Origin: Tritrichomonas foetus
Lineage: Eukaryota; Parabasalia; Tritrichomonadida; Tritrichomonadidae
Reading direction: 5' to 3'
Assembly: GCA_001839685.1 (NCBI GenBank)
Contig: MLAK01000485.1
Span: 7,104 to 71,103 of the forward strand
DNA length: 64,000 nucleotides
The position numbers were made by a program, and so were the translations under genes. The stretch's first letter is position 1. Each line of letters begins with the position of its first letter. Below are positions 8,426-18,333 of this stretch, in pieces. A model generated the notes under the pieces. That model saw nothing but the letters and a program-made list of their open reading frames with translations. It was not told the origin of the DNA and searched no databases.

Positions 8426-10225
8426 TCAATGTTTATTAAGACACAATTGATAAATACCTGTATAATTCATTGTAGAAGCTGTTGATGAAGAATTTGCCCA
8501 GTCAGGAAAATCACGTGCACTAAAAACAGGTGGAACTAAAGCCATGGAAAGTCCAACAACAATGATAATACTAATCAAGTTGATTAAACTTCCAGCAACC
8601 ATGAAGTCTTTCATTGTTAATCGTCCTGATCCATAACAAACCAAGTTAGGTGGTGTAGCAACAGGCAAGATGAAGCAACAACTTGTTGCAAATGCAGTTG
8701 GAATCATTAAAACCCATGGATGGTATTTTCCAGCATTTTTAGCAACAAAAGCAACGACTGGTAACAAGATATTTGCACACGCTGTATTTGATGCAATATT
8801 TGAAAGAATTGCGGTCACAAGACAAATAATTAAAAGTAAGGCAAAAAGATTCAATTGACCAAGTCCTCTCAATTGATCACCAAGCCAAACATTAAGTTTG
8901 GAATCATTAAAGCCTTGATTTAATGCAAAACCACCACTAAACAAGAAAAGAATTGTCCATGGGATTTTTTGTTGTGCATATTCCCAATCCAAAATAGGAA
9001 CCCAAGGAACTTCCTCTTTAACTGGTTCTTTTGGAATGATTTCATTTTCAGTAAATTCTTCACGAAGTTCTTCATCATGAAGTTCATCACCTGAATAAAT
9101 ATCTTCCATTTCATCTCCACCTTCATCTTTATTCCATGGAACTGGCCTTTGTCCGATAGCTAGATCAACTTCTGCTTTAACTAAATCTTTTTCTTCTTTA
9201 ACTGATGGCTGTGGAACTCTAATAATGAAAAGAAGCATCGCTAAACAAATAGCAACTGTTCCATCAGCAATTGTTTTCGAACCACCATTTGGATGAAGTC
9301 GAGTAGCCCATCCTTTTAATGTTGCATTTTCACCAAAGCTTAAATCACCTCTAAATAGCCACAAAAGTGCAAGAAGAATAAAAGTAACACCAACAATAAT
9401 TTCCGCTGGTTTCATTTTTCCTAATTTTTCATAATTGTCACGAAAAGCAGACTCATCGACATCTTCTGGCATTTCTAATTTCCTCATATAAACAAAAATA
9501 AAGAAAAGATAAATAACAGCTAAAATTACAACTGATGTTGGTAATGCAACAAACAAAAATTGCGCAAATCCAATTTCTGGTGCTTCTGGGAAAGTATTCT
9601 TGGCGATTTGAGCCAAGATAAGGTTAGGTGGAGTACCAATTAATGTTGCCATTCCACCGATAGATGCAGAAAATGCAATTGCTAAGAAAAGTGACTTAGA
9701 AAAAGGTTCAACTGCAATTGGGTCGCCAGTAATTTCTTCAAGTTTTGTAACAATAGCGAGAGCGTTTGGCACCATTGTAAGTGCTGTTGCAGTGTTTGAA
9801 ATCCACATTGATAAAAATGCAGTTACTGCCATAATTCCAAACAACAATAATTTTGGCCTAAGTCCAAAAATCAACACCGTTTTTAAAGCTATTCTGGAAT
9901 GTAGGTTCCATCGGACCATTGCTGTCGAGAAAATAAAGCCACCGAGAAAAACTAATGAAGTATCAGAAAACATTGAGGCAGAAACAGCTGATGCGGTTGA
10001 TACGTCAAAGAAGGGAAGTAAAAAGACTGGGAAAAATGCGGTGATAACAATTGGAATAGGCTCGAAAATCCACCAAAGGGCTGTAATAATTGTAATTCCG
10101 AGACATGGCGAAGCTTTGGGCTTGGTTTCATCAAGTACGATAACGTTGAAACAGAAGAAAATAGCTATTAATATAGGAACTAAAAATTCTAGCCACCAAA
10201 GTACTCTTTTCACCTTCGGGTTCAT
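8426..10225 (-). CDS. SLC13/DASS-family sodium-coupled anion symporter
   Basis: The 599-residue integral membrane protein has about 11-12 hydrophobic helices. It carries both hallmark SNT motifs of the divalent anion:Na+ symporter fold: WISNTATALT at residues 141-150 and SNIASNTACAN at about 471-481. The flanking signatures IGTPPNLI and ATPPNLVCYG are also present. Family members carry di- or tricarboxylates, sulfate or phosphate with sodium, and the exact substrate cannot be read here. Between the two repeat halves, at about residues 345-415, is a long hydrophilic insert rich in Glu/Asp that may be a cytosolic regulatory loop. There is no N-terminal SPX domain. Probably a plasma or endomembrane carrier. 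Confidence 0.92.
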   Translation of the reverse strand: MNPKVKRVLWWLEFLVPILIAIFFCFNVIVLDETKPKASPCLGITIITALWWIFEPIPIVITAFFPVFLLPFFDVSTASAVSASMFSDTSLVFLGGFIFSTAMVRWNLHSRIALKTVLIFGLRPKLLLFGIMAVTAFLSMWISNTATALTMVPNALAIVTKLEEITGDPIAVEPFSKSLFLAIAFSASIGGMATLIGTPPNLILAQIAKNTFPEAPEIGFAQFLFVALPTSVVILAVIYLFFIFVYMRKLEMPEDVDESAFRDNYEKLGKMKPAEIIVGVTFILLALLWLFRGDLSFGENATLKGWATRLHPNGGSKTIADGTVAICLAMLLFIIRVPQPSVKEEKDLVKAEVDLAIGQRPVPWNKDEGGDEMEDIYSGDELHDEELREEFTENEIIPKEPVKEEVPWVPILDWEYAQQKIPWTILFLFSGGFALNQGFNDSKLNVWLGDQLRGLGQLNLFALLLIICLVTAILSNIASNTACANILLPVVAFVAKNAGKYHPWVLMIPTAFATSCCFILPVATPPNLVCYGSGRLTMKDFMVAGSLINLISIIIVVGLSMALVPPVFSARDFPDWANSSSTASTMNYTGIYQLCLNKH

Positions 10226-11647
10226 ATTTTTTGAATTTTATGAATTTATGTAAAGGATTAATGACTCAATTGTCATTTCACTGACTATTCAATCGTGAAA
10301 TTTTTGAGGGATTTCAATTCAATTTGTGTACACAAACGATATAACTATCGTATAGAATAAATTCATACAAATTTCTTTCAAAATGAATAATATCACTTTT
10401 TCAATTGTACGATTAGTGAAATTGACGATCTTCTACACTTGAGGTAATATTGCTTTTCTAAATATGGTTTTGATATTTTCCATTTTTTTTTTCTATTTCT
10501 ATCTGTGATACGAGGGCGTGAGTTTATTTCAGTGAAGTCATTGTTGATAATGCTGTAAAACCAAAGAAAAAAATTCCGTAACTAACTGATTTTAACAAAT
10601 CATTGAAACTTATAGAATAAACTTTTCGTGATTTCAATATAAAAAGTTTCATAAACATTTTTCAGTATTGAAAAATATTGAAAGAGAATGAATAACTAAT
10701 GAAATAATTGAAGATCAACTCATATCACATATTTCGAAATATCTATGAACAAGATTAGGAATTCAATTTTGGTACGATACGTTTAGAAAAAATAACATAA
10801 TAGTTTGAATGATTCAATTCATCCGAATAAATTCCTCTTCATCGTAGAGATTTCCGAATAATCGATGTTTTTCCGCCCCCTGTGATGGTTCTATGCTATT
10901 GGAGATTTTACCAAAGAAATTATTTTTTTTTTCATTTGGAATCATATAATTATTTAATCTCAGAACTGAAAAACACGTCTTTTTTATATAAAACATACAA
11001 AGTTAAATTACTTTTCTGGTACAACTCCTTTGCGCAGATTCTGTTATTGGATGAGATCGATAAATTATAAAACATATCTTTCGGTATTTTGTAAAAAAAC
11101 AAACGCATTTATAAACTCTTCTATTTCCATACCAAAAAATTAACTGAGGCGGATTAGCTCCTTTCCGTGAAAATAAATATTTTATATTTATTTTCTCGCA
11201 AATTTGGACCATTATTAAGTTTTTAAAATTTCTAAATGCGATGTTTTTCATACCGTTTTTCCACTCCGAATAAATGCATTTTTTTGAATAAGAAGATATA
11301 TCACAATTGCAAATAAAATTATGGTATTCTAGCGAATCATGTTTTAATGTATTTTCTGTTTTTAATGAGTGAAAATCTCTCAAAACAAAAGGATCGATAT
11401 TCATTATTGGGTAAAATTATTAATTATGACAGCAACCATTGTAATTAATCTTTTTTCACTAAGATAAATAGATTATCTATTACATTTATATCATTTATTC
11501 TATTTTTCCATTCACAATATGATTAATTTTTTTTTGATTGCATGGTAAAATGCTAGAATCATTCTAATAGAATATCATACACAACAAATGATACTAATAA
11601 TTATATATACCCAAAATACGTTTATTAATAAACAACCATAATTTTCA
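10226..11647. other. Gene-poor 1.4 kb with one broken ORF
   Basis: Apart from the interrupted minus-strand frame at 10814-11404 (listed separately) I see no coding frame, RNA gene or strong repeat. The DNA is very AT-rich with several homopolymer runs. Confidence 0.6.
10814..11404 (-). pseudogene. Interrupted unrecognised ORF (one in-frame stop)
   Basis: A 133-codon frame starting at 11404 ends at a TAA (11003-11005). The very same frame then continues for about 62 more codons to 10814. Both parts have mixed, non-repetitive composition with many Cys and aromatic residues (NPPQLIFWYGNRRVYKCVCF; FGNLYDEEEFIRMN). I do not recognise a family. Two adjacent long frames in phase suggest one decayed or readthrough-dependent gene, although chance cannot be ruled out at this length. 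Confidence 0.3.
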
Positions 11648-12493
11648 TCATTTCCGATGAGCCTTTTTAATCATGCACACAATTCCAAAAATGAATATAA
11701 AGAAAAGAAGAATGATATTAATCCATCGAAAGATGAAATTTGAAGCTCTCGAACAGCAATTATTTTTATCGTCGCGAACACTTTCAAGAATAGTCTTTCC
11801 TTCAAGCATAAAATCTAGACCCATACTCATGTCCTGGTCTATTCTGTTTACTTGTTGTTCTTGTTGAAGAATCATATCTAAAATCTGTGTGGACATTGGA
11901 GTCATGTTATTAATTTGTTGTAAAATATTTTGCATTTCTCTTTCTTCAAAAGTTAATGACTCTTGCATGAAATCCTGGGCATTGAAATCAATTGATATGC
12001 TGTCTGATCCTAATTGTGAAAGTGATTGAAGTTGTGATGAATTTTGTTTATCATACCCAATTTTAATCACTTCACGACATCGAAGACATAACTCGAGATA
12101 TTTATATTCTTTTCCCATGACATAGTTATTTAACAAATTCTTGTGAACTTTGACGCTATTATCATCATTATCATTTATGGGAACAATTGTGTGAAGAGAG
12201 GTCAATTTATTATTGAGATCTGTCAAAGATTTAAATAGTTCAACAACATTGGCCAAAATTTCATCAGAAAGAATAAATTCAGCTCTGTCAATTGCTTGAT
12301 ATGTGTTTTGGACAAAGTTTTTGATTTTAAATTCGATTTGGTTGAATGATTCATCGATTTGATTATCTTTAAATCTTTTGAAAACGTCTGTTTGGTTATC
12401 ATCAACAAGATCGGTGGAATATCCATGTTTTCTTCTTATTTCGCTTAAATCACGGGTTCTGTCTCGTACAGCAAGTTTATTTTTGTTAAGCAT
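11648..12493 (-). CDS. Syntaxin-like Qa-SNARE
   Basis: The 281-residue, tail-anchored protein has an N-terminal helical region (about 50-140) that could form the Habc bundle. A SNARE motif lies at about 195-250, where the segment MILQQEQQVNRIDQDMSMGL aligns with the Qa consensus around MIxxQ...IDRIE and keeps the zero-layer Gln. A single hydrophobic helix (about 257-276) is followed by a short basic tail, KKAHRK. It would act in fusion of transport vesicles with a target membrane, together with Qb, Qc and R SNAREs. It lies 1.7 kb from the TBC/VPS9/Rab genes, all of which belong to the same process. Confidence 0.85.
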   Translation of the reverse strand: MLNKNKLAVRDRTRDLSEIRRKHGYSTDLVDDNQTDVFKRFKDNQIDESFNQIEFKIKNFVQNTYQAIDRAEFILSDEILANVVELFKSLTDLNNKLTSLHTIVPINDNDDNSVKVHKNLLNNYVMGKEYKYLELCLRCREVIKIGYDKQNSSQLQSLSQLGSDSISIDFNAQDFMQESLTFEEREMQNILQQINNMTPMSTQILDMILQQEQQVNRIDQDMSMGLDFMLEGKTILESVRDDKNNCCSRASNFIFRWINIILLFFIFIFGIVCMIKKAHRK

Positions 12494-13047
12494 TCTGTTC
12501 TTTCAAAATGAATAAAGTATTGAAAACATTCACAAGATTTGACATATTTTCACTTTTTCCAGAATAGAATATTATTTAAATATCTTATTAAGAGACCTTA
12601 CCATTGGAAATTAAATCACATATTTACCCTTAATTTGAAAGATTTGATATTTATTTTCATTTTTGAAGGCTAATGTTCTTGATTTTCCGATCGAAATCTT
12701 TTTGATTGAAATGAAATTGAGGAAAATAATATTAAATTTTTGTGTTTATATCGAATATGAAAGTAAATCACCAGTGCCTATATCAAGACTCATGCTAGCT
12801 TTATCTCTACTCAGCTTTTTCTTTTCTTTGAATTGTTCAATATCATGTCGTGGGCAAATTACTAATTGAGAAACTAATAGGAAACTTATATTATCGATGA
12901 TTTGCTAGCCAATTACCATTATTGTGAAACAGGCTCGAAATATTCATTCAGTGACGGCAAATTAAAGAAAATAAAATATTTTACAAATATTTTTAATCGC
13001 TAATAACATCAAAAAACATAAATGTGTGTATATATATATAAATAAAA
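12494..13047. other. Intergenic, about 550 bp
   Basis: This is AT-rich spacer between the syntaxin start and the 3' end of the next minus-strand gene. A short alternating TA tract lies at about 13023-13041. No coding frame or RNA gene is supported. Confidence 0.6.
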
Positions 13048-13848
13048 TTAAGATCCACTTGGTGAATTTGGTAATGTTTGGGTTTCTAAAGCAGATTCTC
13101 GCTTCCGGCTCAAATTAAGTGTGCCTGAATGCAATTGCCGACTCATGGTAATATTTTCAAGTTTTTTGGTTTTATAATCTTCGATTAAATGTTTAATTTG
13201 CTCTTCTGGAGCTGTTTTTCGTTTAGATGGGTCATAAAAAAAGAAAACATCACGTTCATAATTTGTTTGATAAAGTCTGTCTTCATTACTCAAACCAAGT
13301 TTTGATTCATCATTTTTTCCTTTTTTATTAATTTTTGTTATTCCAAGCGAAGGGGATTCTGGAAAAACTGGCTTTAGTTCTTCAATAACATTTGTTTCTG
13401 ATGGGACAAATGTTTGACTCAGCATGCTGCGAGATCGAATTGTATCATTTGGAGATTGAAGAGACTTCGATGGATTCAAATAAATTTTTTGCTGATTTCT
13501 TTCACGCCTCTTAGAATCTTTATAAAGGGTGTACTTATCGACATGGTTTTGATGAAATATTTGCCGACGATAGACATCTTTTCGAGGTGGATAATTTCTA
13601 TTCGATATATCATCTTGGATTTCACTTCTTTTGGTTGCGCAAAAACTACGGCCTGTGGTGAGTCCCTCTGGATATCGATGCGTAATTAACTGCATTGTGC
13701 CTGACGAATAAGGTTCGTAATTGAAAACAGGAGCATTGTTTCGTTTATCATAGAAATAAGTCCATTTTCCATTCGGTAAAGCACTCAGAGTTCTTGCTGA
13801 CCACTCTGGAATAGGGATTGTTCTGATATCAATTGGTCCTTCATCCAT
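13048..13848 (-). CDS. Basic, low-hydrophobicity protein, unrecognised
   Basis: The 266-residue protein is rich in Arg, Lys, Tyr, Pro and Asn, and has no signal peptide, membrane helix or coiled coil. The N-terminal third is the most ordered-looking part (PNGKWTYFYDKRNNAPVFN). The middle is Arg/Tyr-rich and the C-terminus is Ser-rich. Its composition resembles extended microtubule-associated or axonemal inner proteins, but there is no motif to prove it. The first ATG at 13848 follows CTCAATCA, an initiator-like context. A second ATG lies close downstream in another frame. Confidence 0.7.
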   Translation of the reverse strand: MDEGPIDIRTIPIPEWSARTLSALPNGKWTYFYDKRNNAPVFNYEPYSSGTMQLITHRYPEGLTTGRSFCATKRSEIQDDISNRNYPPRKDVYRRQIFHQNHVDKYTLYKDSKRRERNQQKIYLNPSKSLQSPNDTIRSRSMLSQTFVPSETNVIEELKPVFPESPSLGITKINKKGKNDESKLGLSNEDRLYQTNYERDVFFFYDPSKRKTAPEEQIKHLIEDYKTKKLENITMSRQLHSGTLNLSRKRESALETQTLPNSPSGS

Positions 13849-14215
13849 TGATTGAGTTTGATTGAAACTTGGAATATTTCAAAAAACCAACCAGATATAT
13901 TTTTAAAAAGTTGAAATCATTTACCATCTCTAACGAATTTTTCAGTTAACTATTACTATTGATAACTAGTTTATTTCATTAAACATGAGGATGAAATATC
14001 AGATTTGGGAGGAAATTCACCCAAGCTCTATATTCTAATATTATAAATCGAGTCTTTTATTATTTCAAAAACAAATCAAAAATTAAAATTGTTCACATTT
14101 TTATTATGGAAACAAACAAACAATTAAAACCGTGATGATAAAAAAAAGGTCACATTTTATCAAAAGGTGAATTATACAAACAAAATTTGAGCTAAAATAA
14201 TGGTAGTAACTGTCA
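13849..14215. other. Intergenic, about 370 bp
   Basis: AT-rich spacer between two minus-strand genes. No coding frame, RNA gene or significant repeat is seen. Confidence 0.6.
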
Positions 14216-15562
14216 TTAGATTAATCTTTCCGATGCAAATAATCGTTCAATGTTATATAATAATAGTCGACTATCGAGTTTTCGAATTTCAATTGAAAAT
14301 TTGTGAATAAAAGAATCATTATCTTTAATTATTTGTAGAGTCTCTTGAAGTAAAATTAATGATGCAATAATTCCATTCTTTCGAAACCCATTAATGTCAT
14401 TTGATGCTAAAGCCGAAACCAGCAATAGGAGTTTTTCTGATCGTTTTTTGTTATAACCAAAAAATACCTCTGCTTCAATAAAAGTGAAATCCAAAGATGT
14501 AAAACCATGATCATTCAACATTTCAAGAGTCGATGAAGAAATAGCAGAAAGTGCAGTCCTTATTGATAAAGATTCTTGTAAAGATGACATTTTATTCTTC
14601 GATATTTTAAGTAAAGCAGCTTTTAGATTCCAATAAATGTTATTTTCGGCTTCTTCGAAAGTCAAACCTGTTCCATCATTCGCAATAAAACACCCATCTT
14701 TCGAATTGTCTGATATAAAAGCAGACATCATTACACTAATTAAATACATCAATTGCTCACTAAATTGTAAATTCCCAAAAAAGTCTGTAAATAAAGTAAT
14801 TGATAAATTAAAAAGTAAGCGACAGTGTAGCTCAGACATTTGACAATTTTCATCAATCCATTCTTCTACATCATGAACAAATGCTCGTAAAGCAGAATGA
14901 TGATCCCATTCAGCATATGAAGTCAACTCCCACTGTTTTTTAAGTTTCATTAAATCAGATATTTTCTCATCTAAGTTGTTTATGTTTAAAATACGAGAAA
15001 AAAGTGTTGGATAGGCTTCGATTGGAATTGAAAGCGAAGAAAACAGCAGTGTCTCAATTTTGGCATTTGATGCATCCTCAACAGTGAAGCGAGCTAATTG
15101 GCATGATGGTAATATTTGTTCTATTGTTCCATAAACAAAGCCATCAACTGGTCGAATTTTAGTAGAATCGCCTTCGTTTCGAAAAGTATTTATAATGGCA
15201 CCAACAATGTGGTCAAAACGGTTATTTTGACCACTTGGACGTGTAATTACAAAAGAATATGGATCATGAGTAAGTGGTGTAAGAATACCATGTTTTGAAA
15301 GAATTTGAAGAAAATTAGATGAATCAGATTCCTTCAAAAAAATGATTGTTCTATTTAGTGCAGCAGATTAAAAAATACACATTTTTCTATTAACTTCATC
15401 TAAATGCAAGGAATTATAATGAAAAAGATGGTCGATTGTAATAATATCATCACCATCTCGAAATTCGAGTTTCACTTCATTATTTTCATCTTTAACTACT
15501 AATTGTGCAACAATTATTTGTTTTTCTGCTGCATATATGTGAACAGGGCATTCCATCCACAT
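14216..15562 (-). CDS. TBC1D15/Gyp7-like Rab-GAP-type protein, frame interrupted by an in-frame UAA
   Basis: Two segments lie in one frame. Residues from the ATG at 15562 run to a TAA at 15368-15370. The frame then reopens and continues 373 codons, with no ATG near its start, to 14216. The N-terminal part plus TIIFLKESDSSNFLQIL and THDPYSFVITRPS resembles the N-terminal Rab-binding region of TBC1D15/RUTBC/Gyp7 proteins (FLK..., FLxxL, SPHDPxLYLV). The C-terminal part follows the TBC fold: the MKLKKQW leader, a helix at the IxxDxxR position, and GNLQFSEQLMYLISVMMSAF where active proteins have YVQGM. The Gln is kept. The catalytic Arg position reads Trp/Ile, so GAP activity is doubtful. Removing 15351-15380 (listed as a candidate mini-intron) joins both parts in frame and gives about 438 residues. 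Alternatives are a pseudogene or an assembly error. It is divergent from the VPS9 gene, 194 bp away. Confidence 0.65.
15351..15380 (-). other. Candidate 30-nt mini-intron in the TBC-like gene
   Basis: Read on the minus strand the segment begins GTGTAT, contains the in-frame TAA, and ends GCACTAAATAG. The last 9 nt (ACTAAATAG) recall the trichomonad 3' intron motif ACTAACACACAG, in which the branch site abuts the splice site. The 5' end differs from the usual GTATGT. Its length is a multiple of three, and removal gives NRK-I-TIIFLKES across the junction. Evidence is sequence-only. Confidence 0.35.
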
Positions 15563-15756
15563 AAGAATCAAAGAAATTGATCTTAATTGATAATGTTTAG
15601 TTGAATTTTGACATTAATATTTTTGTATACCTATATAGTCGAAGTAAAATATGTATGAGTATATATTTGGTCACAATATTGAAATAATATAATTATGAAT
15701 TTACCATTAACCGATTGATAAATTGACCACTATATCGAAGTTCAATTTCCCTTTTA
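15563..15756. promoter_or_regulatory. Short divergent promoter region (TBC-like / VPS9 genes)
   Basis: Only 194 bp separate the start codons of two divergent genes that both belong to Rab regulation. On the plus strand TCAATTTCCCTTTTA (15742-15756) abuts the ATG. It joins an initiator-like TCA with the CCTTT box known as M5 in Trichomonas. On the minus strand TCAATTTCTTTGATTCTT precedes the ATG at 15562. Shared control is inferred. Confidence 0.45.
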
Positions 15757-18030
15757 ATGTTTTTTTCTTGGAGCAATATTTCCCATAACTTAAACGAAAT
15801 TCACCAACAAGCCAAAGAAGTTGCAATCCAAAATAATTTCCTCATATCGCATATCAAAATGAAGCAGATGGATGTATTGCAAAAAATCGACCAAGTGCAA
15901 AAAGATATGTCTTTCTCAACGCTTTTAATGAGTTTTTACAACATCGAAGATGCAGCGAGTTTAACAGACTTTTACTGGAATTTTTATAAGTTCGAAATAA
16001 TTAATGATCCGTCCGAATATGGTTTTCCGAAGCCCAAATTAACAATGTTTATTCAGCAATTTACAAAAAATTTGACACAGCTTGCTTCAATTCTCGACTT
16101 CAAATCGATGGATCCATCCGAATGTCCGCCAGTTCCCTTTAGAATTGATCCAATTGAATATTTACTTTACTCAACAATTCCATCACTTTTTGGCCATTTT
16201 TGGTGTTCAGAATTGATCGAAAAATATATTGATTTTATTTTTACAGCAGCCCTCACAAATCCATCATTTTCTGATGTTTATTTAGAAATGTCATTTTCTA
16301 ATTTCATTCGAACCACTTGCAATTCAAAATTCTTCTCACAATCTCTTGGACCTGCACTTTTGGAAATTTTACAATCTGACCTAATAACAATTGAAGGCTG
16401 TGCTGCAGACATTATTGCGAAAATGCATGAAAATATTTTCTTGCTTCCACGCCATGTTCGAAGAATGATTTCTCGCTTTTCAAATCCAGATGAAAGCACA
16501 ATTTTCTCTCCTTCTGTTTTTGTTGCCAATTGTTTAGTTATACCACCTTTAAAATATCCAAAAGAATGGGGAGTAATTGACTCCAAATTTTCAATCAGTG
16601 AATCCGGCTATCAAATTTTAGAGCGTGTTTCCGAACTCATTTCATCAATTGCTCAAGGTGCTTTAGAAAGTAATGAACTTACTTATTCATTCTATGATTT
16701 CGTTAATGATGCTGCCGAAGTTGATGATAAAAAAGACACTATTTCAATTTCAGATATTTTACCACTACTTGGTAAAGAATCAATATCTCTGATTTTTTCA
16801 CTACCTGACATTTCTTTATTAGCTTATCTTGTTGAAAAAAGCCCATGTTCAATGCTTCTTAAAGGAACAGCTGAACATTTAATTCATAACAAAATTTTAC
16901 CACATTTATTTTTTTCTTGTGATATAAAAGAAATTAGACAGTATCGAATCATGCCAAGCGGTTCTTTATTTAAAGCAAATAATGAATCATTTAAAGCTTC
17001 ACTTGTTTCCGCGATTTTTTCATTTTTTGAAATATCAAACGTATTTTCTGACGCTCCAAGCAATTCAATTAAAGAGTTTATCGAATTTCATCAAATGCAT
17101 TCAAAAAATGTAAATGATACAAAAGTTGTTATGGCTTTAAGATTAATTGATTCATTGAGACCCAAAGAATGGACAGATATCATGCCATCACTTGATGATG
17201 AACTTCGAAGGCAAAGAAAATTCATTGAAACGAATTCGGCGGTTTTTATGGAATTGGCAATTTTAAATCAAAAATTTGATGAAATCACAGCAAAAATAAG
17301 CGATTCATTTACAATGGCAATTGGTGCACATACATCTAGGCTTTATGATGACTTTTTAAGGAATAATTCCGAATTAAAAGTTCAATTTTCTGATCTTTCA
17401 CCAGAATTTTTAGCTTCATCAGAAAGATTTACCGAATTTTTCAATAATTCTAGATATTTACTTAAGGATTATACTAATAAATCACCACAAACATATGAAC
17501 CGTTACTTCACTATCATCATTGTTGGATGCTCAAACAATTAACTTTTGAAAAGTTCCAACAAGTACATTCAAGTTTCAGTGGAATGGATAAAGTCATTGA
17601 AAAAGCAGATGAAAAAGTAATTGAATCATTTTGTGTTGCACCTGCTCCTGCTAAAATTAGGTATCTGTTTCGAAGTAATACTGTTTTCGAAGAAGCCCGA
17701 TCTTTATTAGCTATTGGTCGAAGTATAGAAAATCCATTAATTGCACTTCCAAGTATGGCTGCTGCAATTGAAGTTTTAAATCGAATGTATCTTTTGGAAT
17801 TTGAAAAGAATGCGCAAGCAGACGAACTCACTCCATTGATCCATTATTTATTTTTATCGTCCAAGATACCTTCATTGTATTCGTTCATTAAGTATCTCGA
17901 TTTTTACATCACTCCACTTGTCGATCAACAAATTTTGACCTTGAATGAAAACCATGTTGTTGGATTTACCCATTTGATTAATCATATGGATTCCCTGTTT
18001 TCATTCTTAACTGCGAATGGCCATTCCTAG
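15757..18030 (+). CDS. RasGAP-like plus VPS9-domain protein (Gapex-5/RME-6-type Rab5 exchange factor)
   Basis: The 757-residue protein has two recognisable parts. Residues about 130-340 resemble a RasGAP-like helical domain, including an FVANCLVIPPLKYPKEWGVI stretch in the place of the FLRFxxPAIxxPxxxxV motif. Residues about 680-750 read as a VPS9 domain: ADELTPLIHYLFLSSKIPSL, then FIKYLDFYI, then NENHVVGFTHLINHMDSL. This matches the D-LLP...YVLIKA...L..EL.YI..F...L...AGY plan. The pairing, RasGAP-like head and C-terminal VPS9, is the architecture of animal GAPVD1/RME-6. VPS9 domains load GTP on Rab5-family GTPases at early endosomes. The start ATG follows CCTTTTA. Whether the RasGAP part is active is unclear, since I do not see a convincing FLR arginine finger. 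Confidence 0.8.
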   Translation: MFFSWSNISHNLNEIHQQAKEVAIQNNFLISHIKMKQMDVLQKIDQVQKDMSFSTLLMSFYNIEDAASLTDFYWNFYKFEIINDPSEYGFPKPKLTMFIQQFTKNLTQLASILDFKSMDPSECPPVPFRIDPIEYLLYSTIPSLFGHFWCSELIEKYIDFIFTAALTNPSFSDVYLEMSFSNFIRTTCNSKFFSQSLGPALLEILQSDLITIEGCAADIIAKMHENIFLLPRHVRRMISRFSNPDESTIFSPSVFVANCLVIPPLKYPKEWGVIDSKFSISESGYQILERVSELISSIAQGALESNELTYSFYDFVNDAAEVDDKKDTISISDILPLLGKESISLIFSLPDISLLAYLVEKSPCSMLLKGTAEHLIHNKILPHLFFSCDIKEIRQYRIMPSGSLFKANNESFKASLVSAIFSFFEISNVFSDAPSNSIKEFIEFHQMHSKNVNDTKVVMALRLIDSLRPKEWTDIMPSLDDELRRQRKFIETNSAVFMELAILNQKFDEITAKISDSFTMAIGAHTSRLYDDFLRNNSELKVQFSDLSPEFLASSERFTEFFNNSRYLLKDYTNKSPQTYEPLLHYHHCWMLKQLTFEKFQQVHSSFSGMDKVIEKADEKVIESFCVAPAPAKIRYLFRSNTVFEEARSLLAIGRSIENPLIALPSMAAAIEVLNRMYLLEFEKNAQADELTPLIHYLFLSSKIPSLYSFIKYLDFYITPLVDQQILTLNENHVVGFTHLINHMDSLFSFLTANGHS

Positions 18031-18132
18031 GTATAATAATTTTCATATCATTGTTTTTCTTTATCAATAAACTGTTTCGTTTTCTTCACAATACGACATC
18101 TTTTTATTTTTCACCCAGTAACAACTTCAAAA

Positions 18133-18200
18133 CTTAAAATATAACAATGCTTAAAATATAACAACGCTTAAAATATATCAATACTTATAATATATCAATG
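18133..18200. repeat. Four diverged 17-bp tandem copies
   Basis: Units CTTAAAATATAACAATG, ...CAACG, CTTAAAATATATCAATA and CTTATAATATATCAATG follow each other at exactly 17-bp spacing in the 3' gap between the convergent VPS9 and Rab genes. The sequence is unrelated to the 2.0-kb array, which has the same period. Confidence 0.8.
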
Positions 18201-18333
18201 AATGAGGAATTTACCCTTTTGATAGATCAAAATAAATGAAAACGATCAATGTATTCATCTAAAAATAAAAAAATTGACTTCATATTTAAAAAAAAATGAA
18301 GAAAATAAAAGAATGCACAAAAATACGCAGCTT

